From assembly GCA_963921825.1 (NCBI GenBank), contig OY997591.1, positions 38,585,825 through 38,649,824 on the forward strand: a stretch of DNA of 64,000 nt. The letters run 5' to 3'. The notes beneath the pieces were generated by a model that did not search any database, was not told the DNA's origin, and was given only the letters and a program-made list of their open reading frames with translations. Numbering within the stretch: the stretch's first letter is position 1; each line of letters opens with the position of its first letter. Below, one piece after another: positions 33,359-42,333 of the stretch. The stretch is from Erodium maritimum. Taxonomy: Eukaryota; Streptophyta; Magnoliopsida; Geraniales; Geraniaceae. The position numbers were made by a program, and so were the translations under genes.

Positions 33359-33640
33359 GGAACACGTGTCAAGCATGCATGTTACGTGATAAAAGTTGAT
33401 AGTGGGAAAAAAATTAATCCAATACCATTTAAATTATCTTGTGCTACTATTCATTGACATGGTCTCTAATGTTATATATTCGCAAAAGAGAATGTTATTT
33501 CCTCAAACCATAAAACAATATTCTCAAATCATATTAGTAGTTCATTTCCATGTCATTGGGTACATGTAAAGCAACACGTGTCAAGCATGCATGTTATGTG
33601 ATAAAAGTAGATAGTGGAAAATAATTAATCTAATAATATT
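33359..33640. promoter_or_regulatory. Duplicated G-box + RY regulatory module
   Basis: Two direct copies of a block of about 78 bp start at 33359 and 33571, offset 212 bp. Each begins ACACGTGTCAAGCATGCATG, joining a G-box/ABRE (33362-33370; 33574-33582) directly to an RY element CATGCATG (33374-33381; 33586-33593), followed by GATAAAAGT and ATAGTGG. A third, weaker CACGTGTC is at 33756-33763. In plants RY sites are bound by B3 factors (ABI3, FUS3, LEC2) and G-boxes by bZIPs, a combination typical of seed/ABA programmes. The block lies between divergent genes at 33232 (minus) and 33991 (plus). Confidence 0.75.
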
Positions 33641-33990
33641 TAAATTATTTTTTACTTTTACAAGCAACTTACGATGGAGTGACAATTTCTCTCATCTCTT
33701 GTACAAGTATTTGCTTTCTCACTCCAGTTCATCTGTACAAATAGGTATGTTGGAGCACGTGTCGAGCAAGCAACAAAAGTAAGGTAATCATCATTTTAAT
33801 TTTTGATCTGACTACACGCAACCACCGGTTCATTTCATTATCTTTGGTCATCATAACAAAAAATTTCTCGCGCCACACGTAAAGGTTCACCATTTAATGG
33901 CTTCGTTCTCTTTTCTGACTCCCTTTTGATATTTTTAAATTGAAAACCAAAGCAACTATTTCCTCATCATCCATATCCTACTAGTCAGCT

Positions 33991-34677
33991 ATGTCATCAT
34001 CTCCCAGGTCTCCTTGTATTGTGTATTCTAAAAATGATGGTGACAAATGGCAATATTTCGAATGCAAGTCGCCACCATCACAAATATTCAGTAGTGATGA
34101 TGAGGACGACAACGTCTCTTCAAAGAGGCGCATGCTGAATACCTCCGCCTCCTCCTCTTCCTCCTCTGATAATGATGATCCTCTCATCAATGAGTATGAC
34201 ATTCCTCAACTGGCGGATTCTGATTATGAATCATCGCCGGAGGAAGAAGAAGATGATGAAGAGGATGATGAGGAAGAAGATGAAGAGAAAGGAGGAGAGG
34301 AAGACGATGATGATGATGAAGGAGGTGCAGAGTTCAAACAAGAAAATGGTGATGACGATCCTCTGATTAATCAAGACAAGGATGAGGAGATAGCACCTGA
34401 AACTGCATCTGTTCATGTAAAGCCATTCAATTAAATGAACTTCTTCTCTTATGATGGAGACAGTTCTCATGTTGATGAAGATTTGCAGGATGATGTTGAA
34501 GAAGATGACAATGCGGAGGATGATATAGAAGAGCAAGAGGGACAGGAGGAAGCGGAGGAAGACGAAGACAACATAGACCCATTTGGGGAGGATCCTGTGG
34601 AAGGAATTATCGAAGATGAAGAAGATTTCTGGGAAGATGATGATGATAGCGACGAAGACAACGATGATGCTGCTTAA
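33991..34677 (+). pseudogene. Acidic, Ser/Asp/Glu-rich protein gene with one nonsense mutation
   Basis: ATG at 33991 opens 147 codons: MSSSPRSPCIVYSKNDGDKW, a Ser-rich middle, twice a DDPLIN motif, then long Glu/Asp runs. A TAA at 34432-34434 stops it. The same frame then continues for 80 codons from 34435 (MNFFSYDGDSSHVDEDLQDD) through another acidic tail to TAA at 34675. In the duplicate at 37801 the stop position is TAT (Tyr), so the stop is a point mutation in this copy and the parent protein was about 228 residues. Such acidic tails occur in histone- or chromatin-binding proteins, but no specific family is recognised. Shares a divergent promoter with the minus-strand gene at 32969. Confidence 0.65.
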
Positions 34678-34960
34678 TTACAATAATGTTTATGTGGAAT
34701 TGTTAGTCTTACTGCCCGTAGTTCAATCCAAAATGTCCAAATGTATATATCATCGTTAGGAATAAAATTAAAACGGTTTTATATTACTTATGTGTTTGAG
34801 TAACATATCGATGTTTTATCTGATCTATGCCCACAATGTGAATAGAATCATAGATCGAGATAGATCACACTCGATGGGTCCCTAGTCAACAAAGCTTCAC
34901 TAAAAGCAACTAGTATAAAAGTTCTATATATTAGGTTAATACCAAGAGGTCTGAATACCA

Positions 34961-35950
34961 CGATTTAAACCTAACTTTGTTACGGCACTGTCATTTGAGC
35001 CGCATAAACAAGAAGCGCCTATCAGCACTTCAGAAGTGCGGTCTTTCAGGTCCATTCGAATTCCATTCGATAGATAGGTGCAAGGCTTATTTGATGGGCA
35101 AAATGACTAAAGCGCCCTTTATCGGTCGCGGTGAAAGGGCGGGTAAATTATTGGGGCTGATACACTCGGATGTGTGCAGACCAATAGCTTCGCTAGCCAA
35201 GAGGGGTTTTAGCTACTTCATCACATTTACTAACGATTATAGTAGATATGGTTATGTCTGTTCAATAAGACACAAGTCTGAAGCTTTTTGATAAGTTCAA
35301 ATAGTTCAAGAGACTGAAGTAGAAAACTGGCTCGGGAAAAGTATTAAGACACTTCGATTGGATCGAGGTGGAAAATACTTAACCATAGAGTTTTTAGATC
35401 ATCTGGTGGAGAGCGGGATCTTTTTAGAATGGACTCCTCCCGGAACACCGCAGTTAAATGTTGTGTCCGAGCGGAGAAATTGGACTTTATAGGATACGGT
35501 CCGATCCATGATCAGTTGGACTGATCTCCCAATCTCTTTCTGGGCTTATGCTCTAGAGATGACCGCATTCATAGTGAATCGAGCTCCGACGAAGGTTGTG
35601 GAAGGGACACCATTTTATAAATGGCATGGGAAGATGCCCCACTTTGTCCTTCCTAAAGATTTGTGGTTGCGAGGCTTATGTGAAACATTTGGTTTCGACT
35701 AAGCTCGAACCAAGATCAGAGATATGCACCTTCGTGAGGTATCCCACAACAACAAAGGGATACTACTTTCTACAAACCCAGTGAGAACATGGTGTTCGTC
35801 ACTTGGGGTGGGGTCTTTATGGAAAAGAAGTTTTGTTTCCAAAGACGTCATTGGGAGGACTGTGCATCGCGAAGAAATTCAGGATGGTACAGATCCGTCT
35901 AAACATAGTAGAAAGGGAGCAAGAGATGGTCGTAGAGTAAGAACCAATTC
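34961..35950 (+). pseudogene. Copia element F integrase region
   Basis: The frame from 34977 reads LRHCHLSRINKKRLSALQKC (gag-pre-integrase zinc region; copia usually has H..RLGH..), then LGLIHSDVCRP with the first catalytic Asp and FTNDYSRYGYV around the second. It stops at 35291. Later pieces include EFLDHLVESG and GIFLEWTPPG in other frames, and 35508-35702 SWTDLPISFWAYALEMTAFI with VNRAPTKVVEGTPFYKWHGK, the C-terminal integrase. Several stops and shifts make it inactive. Confidence 0.85.
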
Positions 35951-36010
35951 CTATTAAAATTCCGGTAGGTCCAAGGCGATCTGAAAGGATCCGTCATCCA
36001 GCTCAGAGAT

Positions 36011-36896
36011 ATGGTATCCGGAGGAGACAATGAAGTCATGGTGCATCACGATGATCCAACCACCTTTCAGGAAGTCGTGGATGGGCCCGACTCCAAGTTG
36101 TGGCTGGGAGCCATGAGGGAGGAAATGCAATCCATGTCGAACAACCAAGTCTGGGAACTTGTTGATCCCATCAATGGTGAGAGGACCATCGGATGCAAAT
36201 GGATCTTCAAGGTGAAGATTGACATGGACGACAACCCTCTGACCTACAAAGCTCGACGGGTGGCGAAATGTTATAGGCAGATCCAATCGATTGACTATGA
36301 GGAAACTTTCTCCCCAGGGGTATGGTCAAAATCGATCCAAATTCTTCTTGACATTACTGCGTATCATAATTACGAGATATGGCAAGTGGATGTCAAAACC
36401 GCTTTCCTAAATGGAAGTTTGACTGAGGATGTTTTATGTCTCAGCCACAAGGTTTTGTCGATCCGAAGAATAAGGGAAAGATTTATAAGTTGTTGAAATC
36501 CATTTAAGGATGGAAACAAGCTTCTGGAGTTGGAAACTTCGTTTTGATGAAGCTGTAATTGCATTTGGCTTAATCAAGACCGAGAATGAATCTTGCGTTT
36601 GTAGAAGGAAGTGTTTTTCAATAAAGGACTTAGGTGATGCTTCTTATATCTTAGGGATTAAGATATGTAGAGATTGCACCAAGAGGGTCTTGGATTTAAG
36701 TCAGGGAACCTATGTGAACAAGGAATTGAGTAGGTTCTCAATGCTCGATTCAAAGAAAGGACTCTTACCCACTAGTCCTAGCACTCCTCTCAACAAGACT
36801 CAGTGTCCTAAGACACATGATGAGCTGAAAAGGATGATGCGAATCCCATGGGCCTGGGGGCAGGATCGATCATATACGAGACCGAACGTCTCGTAA
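36011..36896 (+). pseudogene. Copia element F reverse transcriptase
   Basis: The frame 36011-36496 has WLGAMREEMQSMSNNQVWEL, GERTIGCKWIFKVKIDMDDN and WQVDVKTAFLNGSLTEDVLC, the conserved N-terminal copia RT motifs. After a stop it resumes at 36510 with CFSIKDLGDASYILGIKICR, then LSRFSMLDSKKGLLP. The YVDD block is lost to a deletion near 36600, so it cannot be active. Confidence 0.88.
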
Positions 36897-37089
36897 GCCT
36901 TATGTTGTACCAGTAGACATCAGTCTAACCTGGAGGAAAGATGATGCTGAACTAGTCGTCGAAGGATAAGTAGACGCTAGTTTTCCAAGACAAATCCAGA
37001 TGACTTTAGAAGTTTGTCAGGATATGTGTTTGCGCTGAATGGCGGAGCTTTAGATGGGAGAGCGTAAAGTAAGATACCGTCGCCGAATC

Positions 37090-37445
37090 TACGACAGACG
37101 CCAAGTACATGGATGCTGCAAAAGCAGCTAACGAGGCTATGTGGATTTGGAAATTCACGGCAGGGTTGGGCGTAATTAAAAACCCATTTAGCCCGGTGAA
37201 TCCATTTTGCGACAACACATGGGTCATTGCGCAAGCTAAAAGCCCATATCGCATAACAAATCCAAACATGTACTACATCGTATCCACCTCATCAGAGAAA
37301 CACTAAACATAGGTGAAGTGAAGATAACCTATATTGCAACAGATGATAACATAGCCCACCCTTTGACTAAGGCTCTGTTGCTACCTAAACATGTTAGATA
37401 TGTAAAGTCGATGGGGACATATTGGAGTTTAGATTGGAACTAGGG
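37090..37445 (+). pseudogene. Copia element F RNase H
   Basis: The segment around 37095-37300 reads DAAKAANEAMWIWKFTAGLG and CDNTWVIAQAKSP (copia usually has CDNSGAIAQAKEP). The end LLPKHVRYVKSMG lies near 37380-37415. It has frame breaks and no intact upstream part. Confidence 0.8.
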
Positions 37446-37800
37446 CAAGTGAGAGATTAAGGTGTTGGTGATTCACCACCTAACATCTTATTTAGCCAAT
37501 ACTAAGTAAGCAAGACAAGGATTAAGGTGTTGGTGATTCACCACCTAACCCCATCTTATTTAGCCATAATTTTTCCTATTTACACCTTACTTGTCACCAT
37601 GCTTGTCCCATGCCTTTAGTTGGACAAGTATGGGGTTTGTTATGTTTAAGTCATCTTTTTCAACATAACAAACACAAGACAAGAATAGAAAACGCAACTT
37701 CTCTCCCTCTCTCCCTACAATTTCGGGTTTGGCAAGCTCCCACCTCCATTTTTGTGTTCTTCAGTCCTCAAATAGAAGAACTACGCGGCTTTGATTCCCT

Positions 37801-38068
37801 GTAAAGCCATTCAATTATATGAACTTCTTCTCTTATGATGGAGACAGTTCTCATGTTGATGAAGATTTGCAGGATGATGATGAAGAAGATGTACATGCGG
37901 AGGATGATAAATAAGATTAAGAGGGACAGGAGGAAGCGGAGGAAGAGAAGACGAAATAGACCCATTTGGGGAGGATCCTGTGGAAGGAGTTGTCGAAGAT
38001 GAAGAAGATTTCTGGGATGATGATGATGATAGCGACGAAGACAACGATGCTGCTGCTTAATTACTATA
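37801..38068 (+). pseudogene. Duplicate of the 3' part of the acidic gene
   Basis: From GTAAAGCCATTCAATTATAT at 37801 the sequence is about 94% identical by eye to 34414-34680, including the frame MNFFSYDGDSSHVDEDLQDD. It lacks the first two thirds of the gene. It has its own break, a stop in GATAAATAAG near 37910, and a short indel near 37945, then EDPVEG and EDFWDDDDDSDEDND before TAA. It keeps Tyr where the left copy has a stop. Sequence after the stop diverges from the left copy around the copia insertion point. Confidence 0.85.
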
Positions 38069-38758
38069 GTATCTAATCTCTTTTTGTGGAAACTAAATCT
38101 TTCGATCATATGAAGTCACTCATGTTTAATTTTATTATTGGTTTGAGAATATCTTGTTTCCCGTTTTCGTTTATAGGACTGCTTGTTTGCAAATTGCTCA
38201 AAAATCATCAATGCAAGGTTTGGGGACGGATCGATAACAAGATTTCCCGTTCTTCCGTTTAAGGTTCGGGTTTTGGAAGGGAACTAATGATTGATTGACT
38301 ATCCTGGCGGGCTTTATGTCGTAGGCCTGTGGCGAAGCCTATGATGAAGCAGGTCGATAACAAGTCACGTATCTCATTTGAATCAACAAGCGTGTCTCGA
38401 CTGGCTGACCCACCTCTAATGTGTCTCGACTAACCTCAAAACAACGGTCGTACACTAATTATTCTCCATGAAGCAAGAGACCATGAGAACATGTCCGAAG
38501 CTCCGGAATTTATAATCTTGTGTTGTGTTGTGTTGTATTATTGAACAAAACATACAAACATTCGGTTGGTTGTTGTTGAACGACCTATTCATAAGTCGGG
38601 GGACCAAATAAATAAAAAGAATGTCGTAGACTGATTGAGGGTGATGTATTCGAGCAAACAAAAGGTGGACCATTCATTTCATTGATGATAAGCATACCTA
38701 ATGTTCTATAATAGAACCTTAAAACAAAAGGGTGTGCCCAGTTTTACATTCGTAAATT
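38069..38758. other. Non-coding spacer with dispersed repeats
   Basis: No gene is supported. GGCTTTATGTCGTAGGCCTG near 38310 is a copy of the palindromic block seen near 2580 and 45195, in reverse orientation. A partial dispersed repeat (CACCTCTAATGTGTCTCGAC) lies at 38395-38470, about 290 bp beyond the end of the minus-strand gene at 38759. TGTTGTGTTGTGTTGT near 38520 is a short simple repeat. Confidence 0.5.
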
Positions 38759-39056
38759 CTAGACTGCGGGAGGGAGCACGTGGGAGATATTGGCATAGAG
38801 AGCTTCATGCTCCGCGAACAGGGCCTCGTGCGCAGCAACGTCCTCGCCCGGCCAACCATCAGAGTCGATATCGCCCATCGCAACCATCTGGCGTAGCAAT
38901 TGAACTTGGGCGCAAAATTCTCCCCTGGATGCGCTCGAACTCATGCTCACGGCGGCTGTGGGCGCATCGATGGAGTGTTTCTTTTGCGCGCTCCTCTGCA
39001 GCACGTCCACACAAAACTGTTGCGTCTTTGACATCATCACGGTCCATATATTTCAA
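38759..39056 (-). pseudogene. Small gene relic with a frameshift, minus strand
   Basis: Two overlapping frames appear to be parts of one gene. From ATG at 39056 (or 39047) the frame reads MKYMDRDDVKDATVLCGRAA then EERAKETLHRCAHSRREHEF, a charged helical segment. The other frame supplies the C-terminal part, QLLRQMVAMGDIDSDGWPGE then EALFAEHEALYANISHVLPP, ending at 38759. The switch falls at about 38900-38940. The layout (helix, acidic DIDSDGWPGED loop, helix) resembles the gene at 32969. A TATA-like CTACAAATACAC (minus) lies near 39130-39119. Function unknown. Confidence 0.4.
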
Positions 39057-39439
39057 ATTGCTTTCGTCTGTTTTGTTAAGGAATCTAGTAGTGTGTGAAG
39101 ACTATATGTGAGATAGAAGTGTATTTGTAGAAAATCATGTTGACATCGTGGGAAGTTAGAAGGTTTACGTAGCACGTATCCTCGGAAACCGCTAGGGTTT
39201 CGAGCACATCAAACGTTCTGTCACGTCATGCTCATCAATGGTTCACCGCTCGAAATATTTGGGAGGATTTCCTTCCTTTTTTAAAATTTGGTCATATCTA
39301 AATTAATGATAATGTAAACAAAATCAACAAAGGGGACTACCTCCACTACTATGGTACTACCCACAGTCAACAAATAGGTCGACCTTCCACAAGAACCGAC
39401 CGTCCCACCTCAGAAGGTTGTCTATGTGCTAGTTTCATG

Positions 39440-39650
39440 GTTCTATAAAACTAATATTGGCCGGCCTACCTCATATGTGTCTTGACCAACCTCAAAACAA
39501 CGATCGTCCAAAAATATTTCTCCATGAACACTACTCCACATAACCCTTTTCATACAACATGTCCTCCACGGACTCCCCAAAAGTTAACCTTCCGACAATC
39601 CTCCATGAACTCTTTCACGAATCCACTAGTACACACATGTAATGAAATGT
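39440..39650 (+). repeat. Dispersed repeat, copy 4
   Basis: Contains TTGGCCGGCCTACCTCATAT, TGTCTTGACCAACCTCAAAA, CTCCACGGACTCC and CCATGAACTCTTTCACGAAT in the order seen in the other copies, about 200 bp in all. Confidence 0.8.
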
Positions 39651-39839
39651 TTGTTTTTCCGCTATATACCAGTGCCTTGTTTTATTATTGTAGTACCCAG
39701 TTTTTCATAGTCTTGTTGATAATGATATGCATCCTTCATTCGTTATCCATAATAATCAATCGTAGTGCATTTGTGTATAACACGGTACTATGTTAGTGTT
39801 AGTACTGAGTTTTATTTCCAAGTATTACTATAATAAGTA

Positions 39840-39950
39840 GATCACTAATACTAACCGCGTCTTTTAACCGTAATGACGCGTCTAATCGGATTAATGCAAG
39901 TGTCTTGTCTTATCAGTGATGAAGTTAATTTGGACTTTCAAATCTAACTC
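39840..39950 (+). promoter_or_regulatory. Duplicated promoter-like block upstream of the gene relic at 40062
   Basis: CCGTAATGACGCGTC (39868-39882) followed by TCTTATCAGTGATGAAG and a pyrimidine-rich leader. The same series occurs at 45085-45200 (CCGTAATGACGCGTC at 45114-45128) and the core recurs inverted at 43852-43866. Its position 110-190 bp before the ATG at 40062 suggests an ancestral promoter, though no clear TATA box is seen. Confidence 0.35.
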
Positions 39951-40061
39951 CACTTTAACTTCAACCCTTCGAATTTTCTCCTTCTCCTCCTTCCTCATTA
40001 TTCGATTTGTCAGTGTTCATCTTCTCTCATTCTGTCTAGTTTTTGCTCCGAACCCTGTGTT

Positions 40062-40706
40062 ATGTTTCCGCCATGTATTCCGAAGCGATGTCGGACACGA
40101 AATCCGCCATAATCATCCCCATGTCCGCCACCCTATCCGCCACCAGTGTCCCCATGTCCGCCACCATATCCTCCACCATCACTACCAGCCCCGCTAGATC
40201 ATCCATCGTCGCCGTCTTCACCCTCGGCATTTCCGCCACCGTGTATGTACATGCCGATGCTATCTCCAACACCATCATGGTCGTCATCATCATCGGGGCC
40301 ATCTCCTCTGCCACCTTTGTTTCCTCCTGACGCGCTTAAGAGACTTGAAGTCTCTAGACAGAGGAGGAAGGAGATTCTGAAATTGAAATACTTGCTCGAG
40401 ATGGAAAAGGATGAGCTAATGTTTGATGAGGCCATTCATGGCAAACGGAAGAGGAAGATGATGGGGATGCTATAACTGTTGAAGAGTGAGATGAAGAGGC
40501 TGGAAGCAGAGCAAGACCGAGGTGTTGTTGACCAGTACTTAGAAGAACAAGAACATGATGAGGAGGACGTAGATGATGTCGAAAAAGACCCAGATTACGT
40601 GGCTGAAGCGGACCACGAGGAAGACCCAAAAGAGGATCCCGTGGAAGACCCAGAAGAGGATCTTGAGGAGGAGCCTGAGGAAGACCTAGAAGAAGAAGAT
40701 GACTGA
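40062..40706 (+). pseudogene. Pro-rich/acidic-tail protein gene with two nonsense codons
   Basis: One frame runs from ATG at 40062 (MFPPCIPKRCRTRNPP) to the stop at 40704, broken by TAA near 40110 and at 40473-40475. The first part is Pro-rich (SPCPPPYPPP repeated), the middle is basic and helical (ALKRLEVSRQRRKEILKLKY, then HGKRKRKMM, a likely nuclear localisation signal), and the end is an acidic tail with repeated EEDPKEDPVEDPEED. Pro-rich/basic/acidic order is typical of nuclear or chromatin-associated proteins. The acidic end recalls the gene at 33991 but the rest differs. The overlapping plus frame from 40043 is probably a shadow. Confidence 0.5.
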
Positions 40707-40910
40707 TAACCTGTATTGTGTACTGTTGCTAGTTTTTCTTTTGGTGAATACATGCAAACCTCTACCATGCATGTATGTAAAGTGTACTTGAGGAATGAAT
40801 AATATCGGAAAAGTACTGCGATGTTTGTTTGGTATTGATCATTGTTTTGGTACAAATGGTTACACTTAAACATATTTCCTAGTACTTGGAAATTATAAGC
40901 ACTACTTACC

Positions 40911-41820
40911 ACTGTGGTTATTAGTCGGTCTACCGAAAAAAGTGGCCGACTACGCCATAATGTGCCGAAAAAATGTTGTGCCATCTTGAGGTATTGGCTG
41001 GCCTAGCTCAAGCGTGTCTCGACCAACTCGGAAAACTACCCGACCAGCCTTGACTCCTCCAAAATTAACCTTCCGACCCTCCTCCATGAACTCTTTCACG
41101 AATCCACTATTACCCACATGTTTGTTTTACCATCGTGGTTATTGGGCGGTCTACCGAGAAAGTGCCGACCGCTCCATAATGTGCCGCAAAAGAGGTAGAC
41201 CATCGTATGGTATTGGCCGAACTACCTCAAAAGTGTCTCGACCAACCCGAAAAACAGCCCGACCGGCCTTGAGTATTGGCCAGCCCACCTCAAATGTGTC
41301 TCGACCAACCTCAAAACAACACTCTCCACCAATAATTCTCTATGACCACTACTCCACATTGCCCTTTTCGTCCAACCTATCCTCCACGGACTCCTCCAAA
41401 ATTAACCTTCCGACCCTCCTCAATGAACTCTTTCACGAATCCACTATTACTCACATGTTTGTTATACCATCGTGGTTATTGGTCGGTCTACCGAGAAAGT
41501 GGCCGACCGCGCTATAATGTGCCGCAAAAGAGGTCGACCATCGTCAGGTATCGGCTGGCCTACCTAAAAAGTGTCTCGACCAACCAGAAAAACATCCCGA
41601 ACGACCTTGAGTATTGGCCGACCCACCTCAAATGTGTCTCGACCAACCTCAAAACAATGGTCTCCATCACTAATTCTCCATGAACACTCCACATTACCCT
41701 TTTCATCCAACCTATCCTCCACGGACTCCTCGAAAATTAACCTACAACACTCCTCCATGAACTCCTCCTCTATGAACTCTTTAACGAATCCACTATTACA
41801 CACATGCACTGGAATGTTTG
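40911..41820 (+). repeat. Tandem triplication of a 335-350 bp repeat unit
   Basis: Units start at 40911, 41133 and 41468 with variants of CCATCGTGGTTATTGGGCGG, then TCTACCGAGAAAGTG, CATAATGTGCCGCAAAAGAG, two CTCAAA-type GTGTCTCGACCAAC stretches, and CCATGAACTCTTTCACGAAT. The first unit is shortened. It embeds the dispersed repeat, so that repeat is part of a larger amplified unit. A related single unit lies at about 45340-45600. ORFs across it (41014-41831) repeat the same peptide and are not genes. Confidence 0.8.
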
Positions 41821-42081
41821 TTTTGCTGTGATGGTTGTGACAGTTAAAAACTAGTTGAATTTTTCTTCAATCTAATGTTTTTTTCTATTAATGAACCATT
41901 ACATATCATTGATTTGCATGGTTATTTAGTTGTTGATGTAGTCTAATTACGAAAGTAATATTTTAGATTAACATTAAGCATAGTCTTTTCCCTTACAAGA
42001 AGAACAAGAAACGAGATACATTAATTTCTATTCTAGTAAGGAAATGCTATTAAATGACTCTTTCATTTGGTCGGCCAAGAC

Positions 42082-42333
42082 CTACTTGTAGCGTTCGTTC
42101 TTCTCAATCGCCTTCCGCGTCCAACCCGATGTGTCGACCTCTACTGCCTCCTCATACAGATTTCTCATTTTGATGTACTTCTTGTAGAGACATGTTTTCT
42201 CTTTCTCGACTTCAAGATCTTGGCGTGTGTGGAAGTATGCCTTGTACATCGCCCTCAACACTGATTCTGGAATATAAAAAACTTTTGAGTTGTTGGTTGA
42301 AATCAATGAAGACTCGGACTCAGACTCGGCCAT
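42082..42333 (-). CDS. Small intronless gene, Glu/Ser N terminus, unknown function
   Basis: 83 residues from ATG at 42333, chosen because the longer open frame upstream (to 42600) is a low-complexity Ser/Leu stretch from an AG-rich leader. It starts MAESESESSLISTNNSKVFY, then IPESVLRAMYKAYFHTRQDL and a Lys/Glu helical segment EVEKEKTCLYKKYIKMRNLY, ending GWTRKAIEKNERYK. No signal peptide, membrane span or known motif. An acidic start followed by a charged helix is consistent with a small soluble nuclear or cytosolic protein. A dispersed repeat ends about 260 bp beyond its stop. No clear TATA box in the near upstream; it shares a motif at 42787 with the gene at 47522. Confidence 0.5.
   Translation of the reverse strand: MAESESESSLISTNNSKVFYIPESVLRAMYKAYFHTRQDLEVEKEKTCLYKKYIKMRNLYEEAVEVDTSGWTRKAIEKNERYK

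Larger units (their letters stand above)
34701..37797 (+). mobile_element. Decayed Ty1/copia element F
   Basis: Starts TGTTAGTCTTACTGCC at 34701, matching the first about 220 bp of copia LTR E, then jumps near 34920 to internal pol sequence; primer site and gag are gone. Pol runs to about 37440. A 3' LTR portion (37456 to about 37740) matches LTR E from its position 8675 on and contains a tandem duplication of about 65 bp (GATTAAGGTGTTGGTGATTC at 37454 and 37519). The last about 60 bp before 37797 match neither LTR E nor the gene. It is inserted between two copies of the 3' part of the acidic gene. Confidence 0.85.

Noticed and set aside
34231-34661. Minus-strand Ile/Phe- and Ser-rich ORFs opposite the acidic gene
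   Set aside because: Complement of Glu/Asp codon runs; typical shadows.
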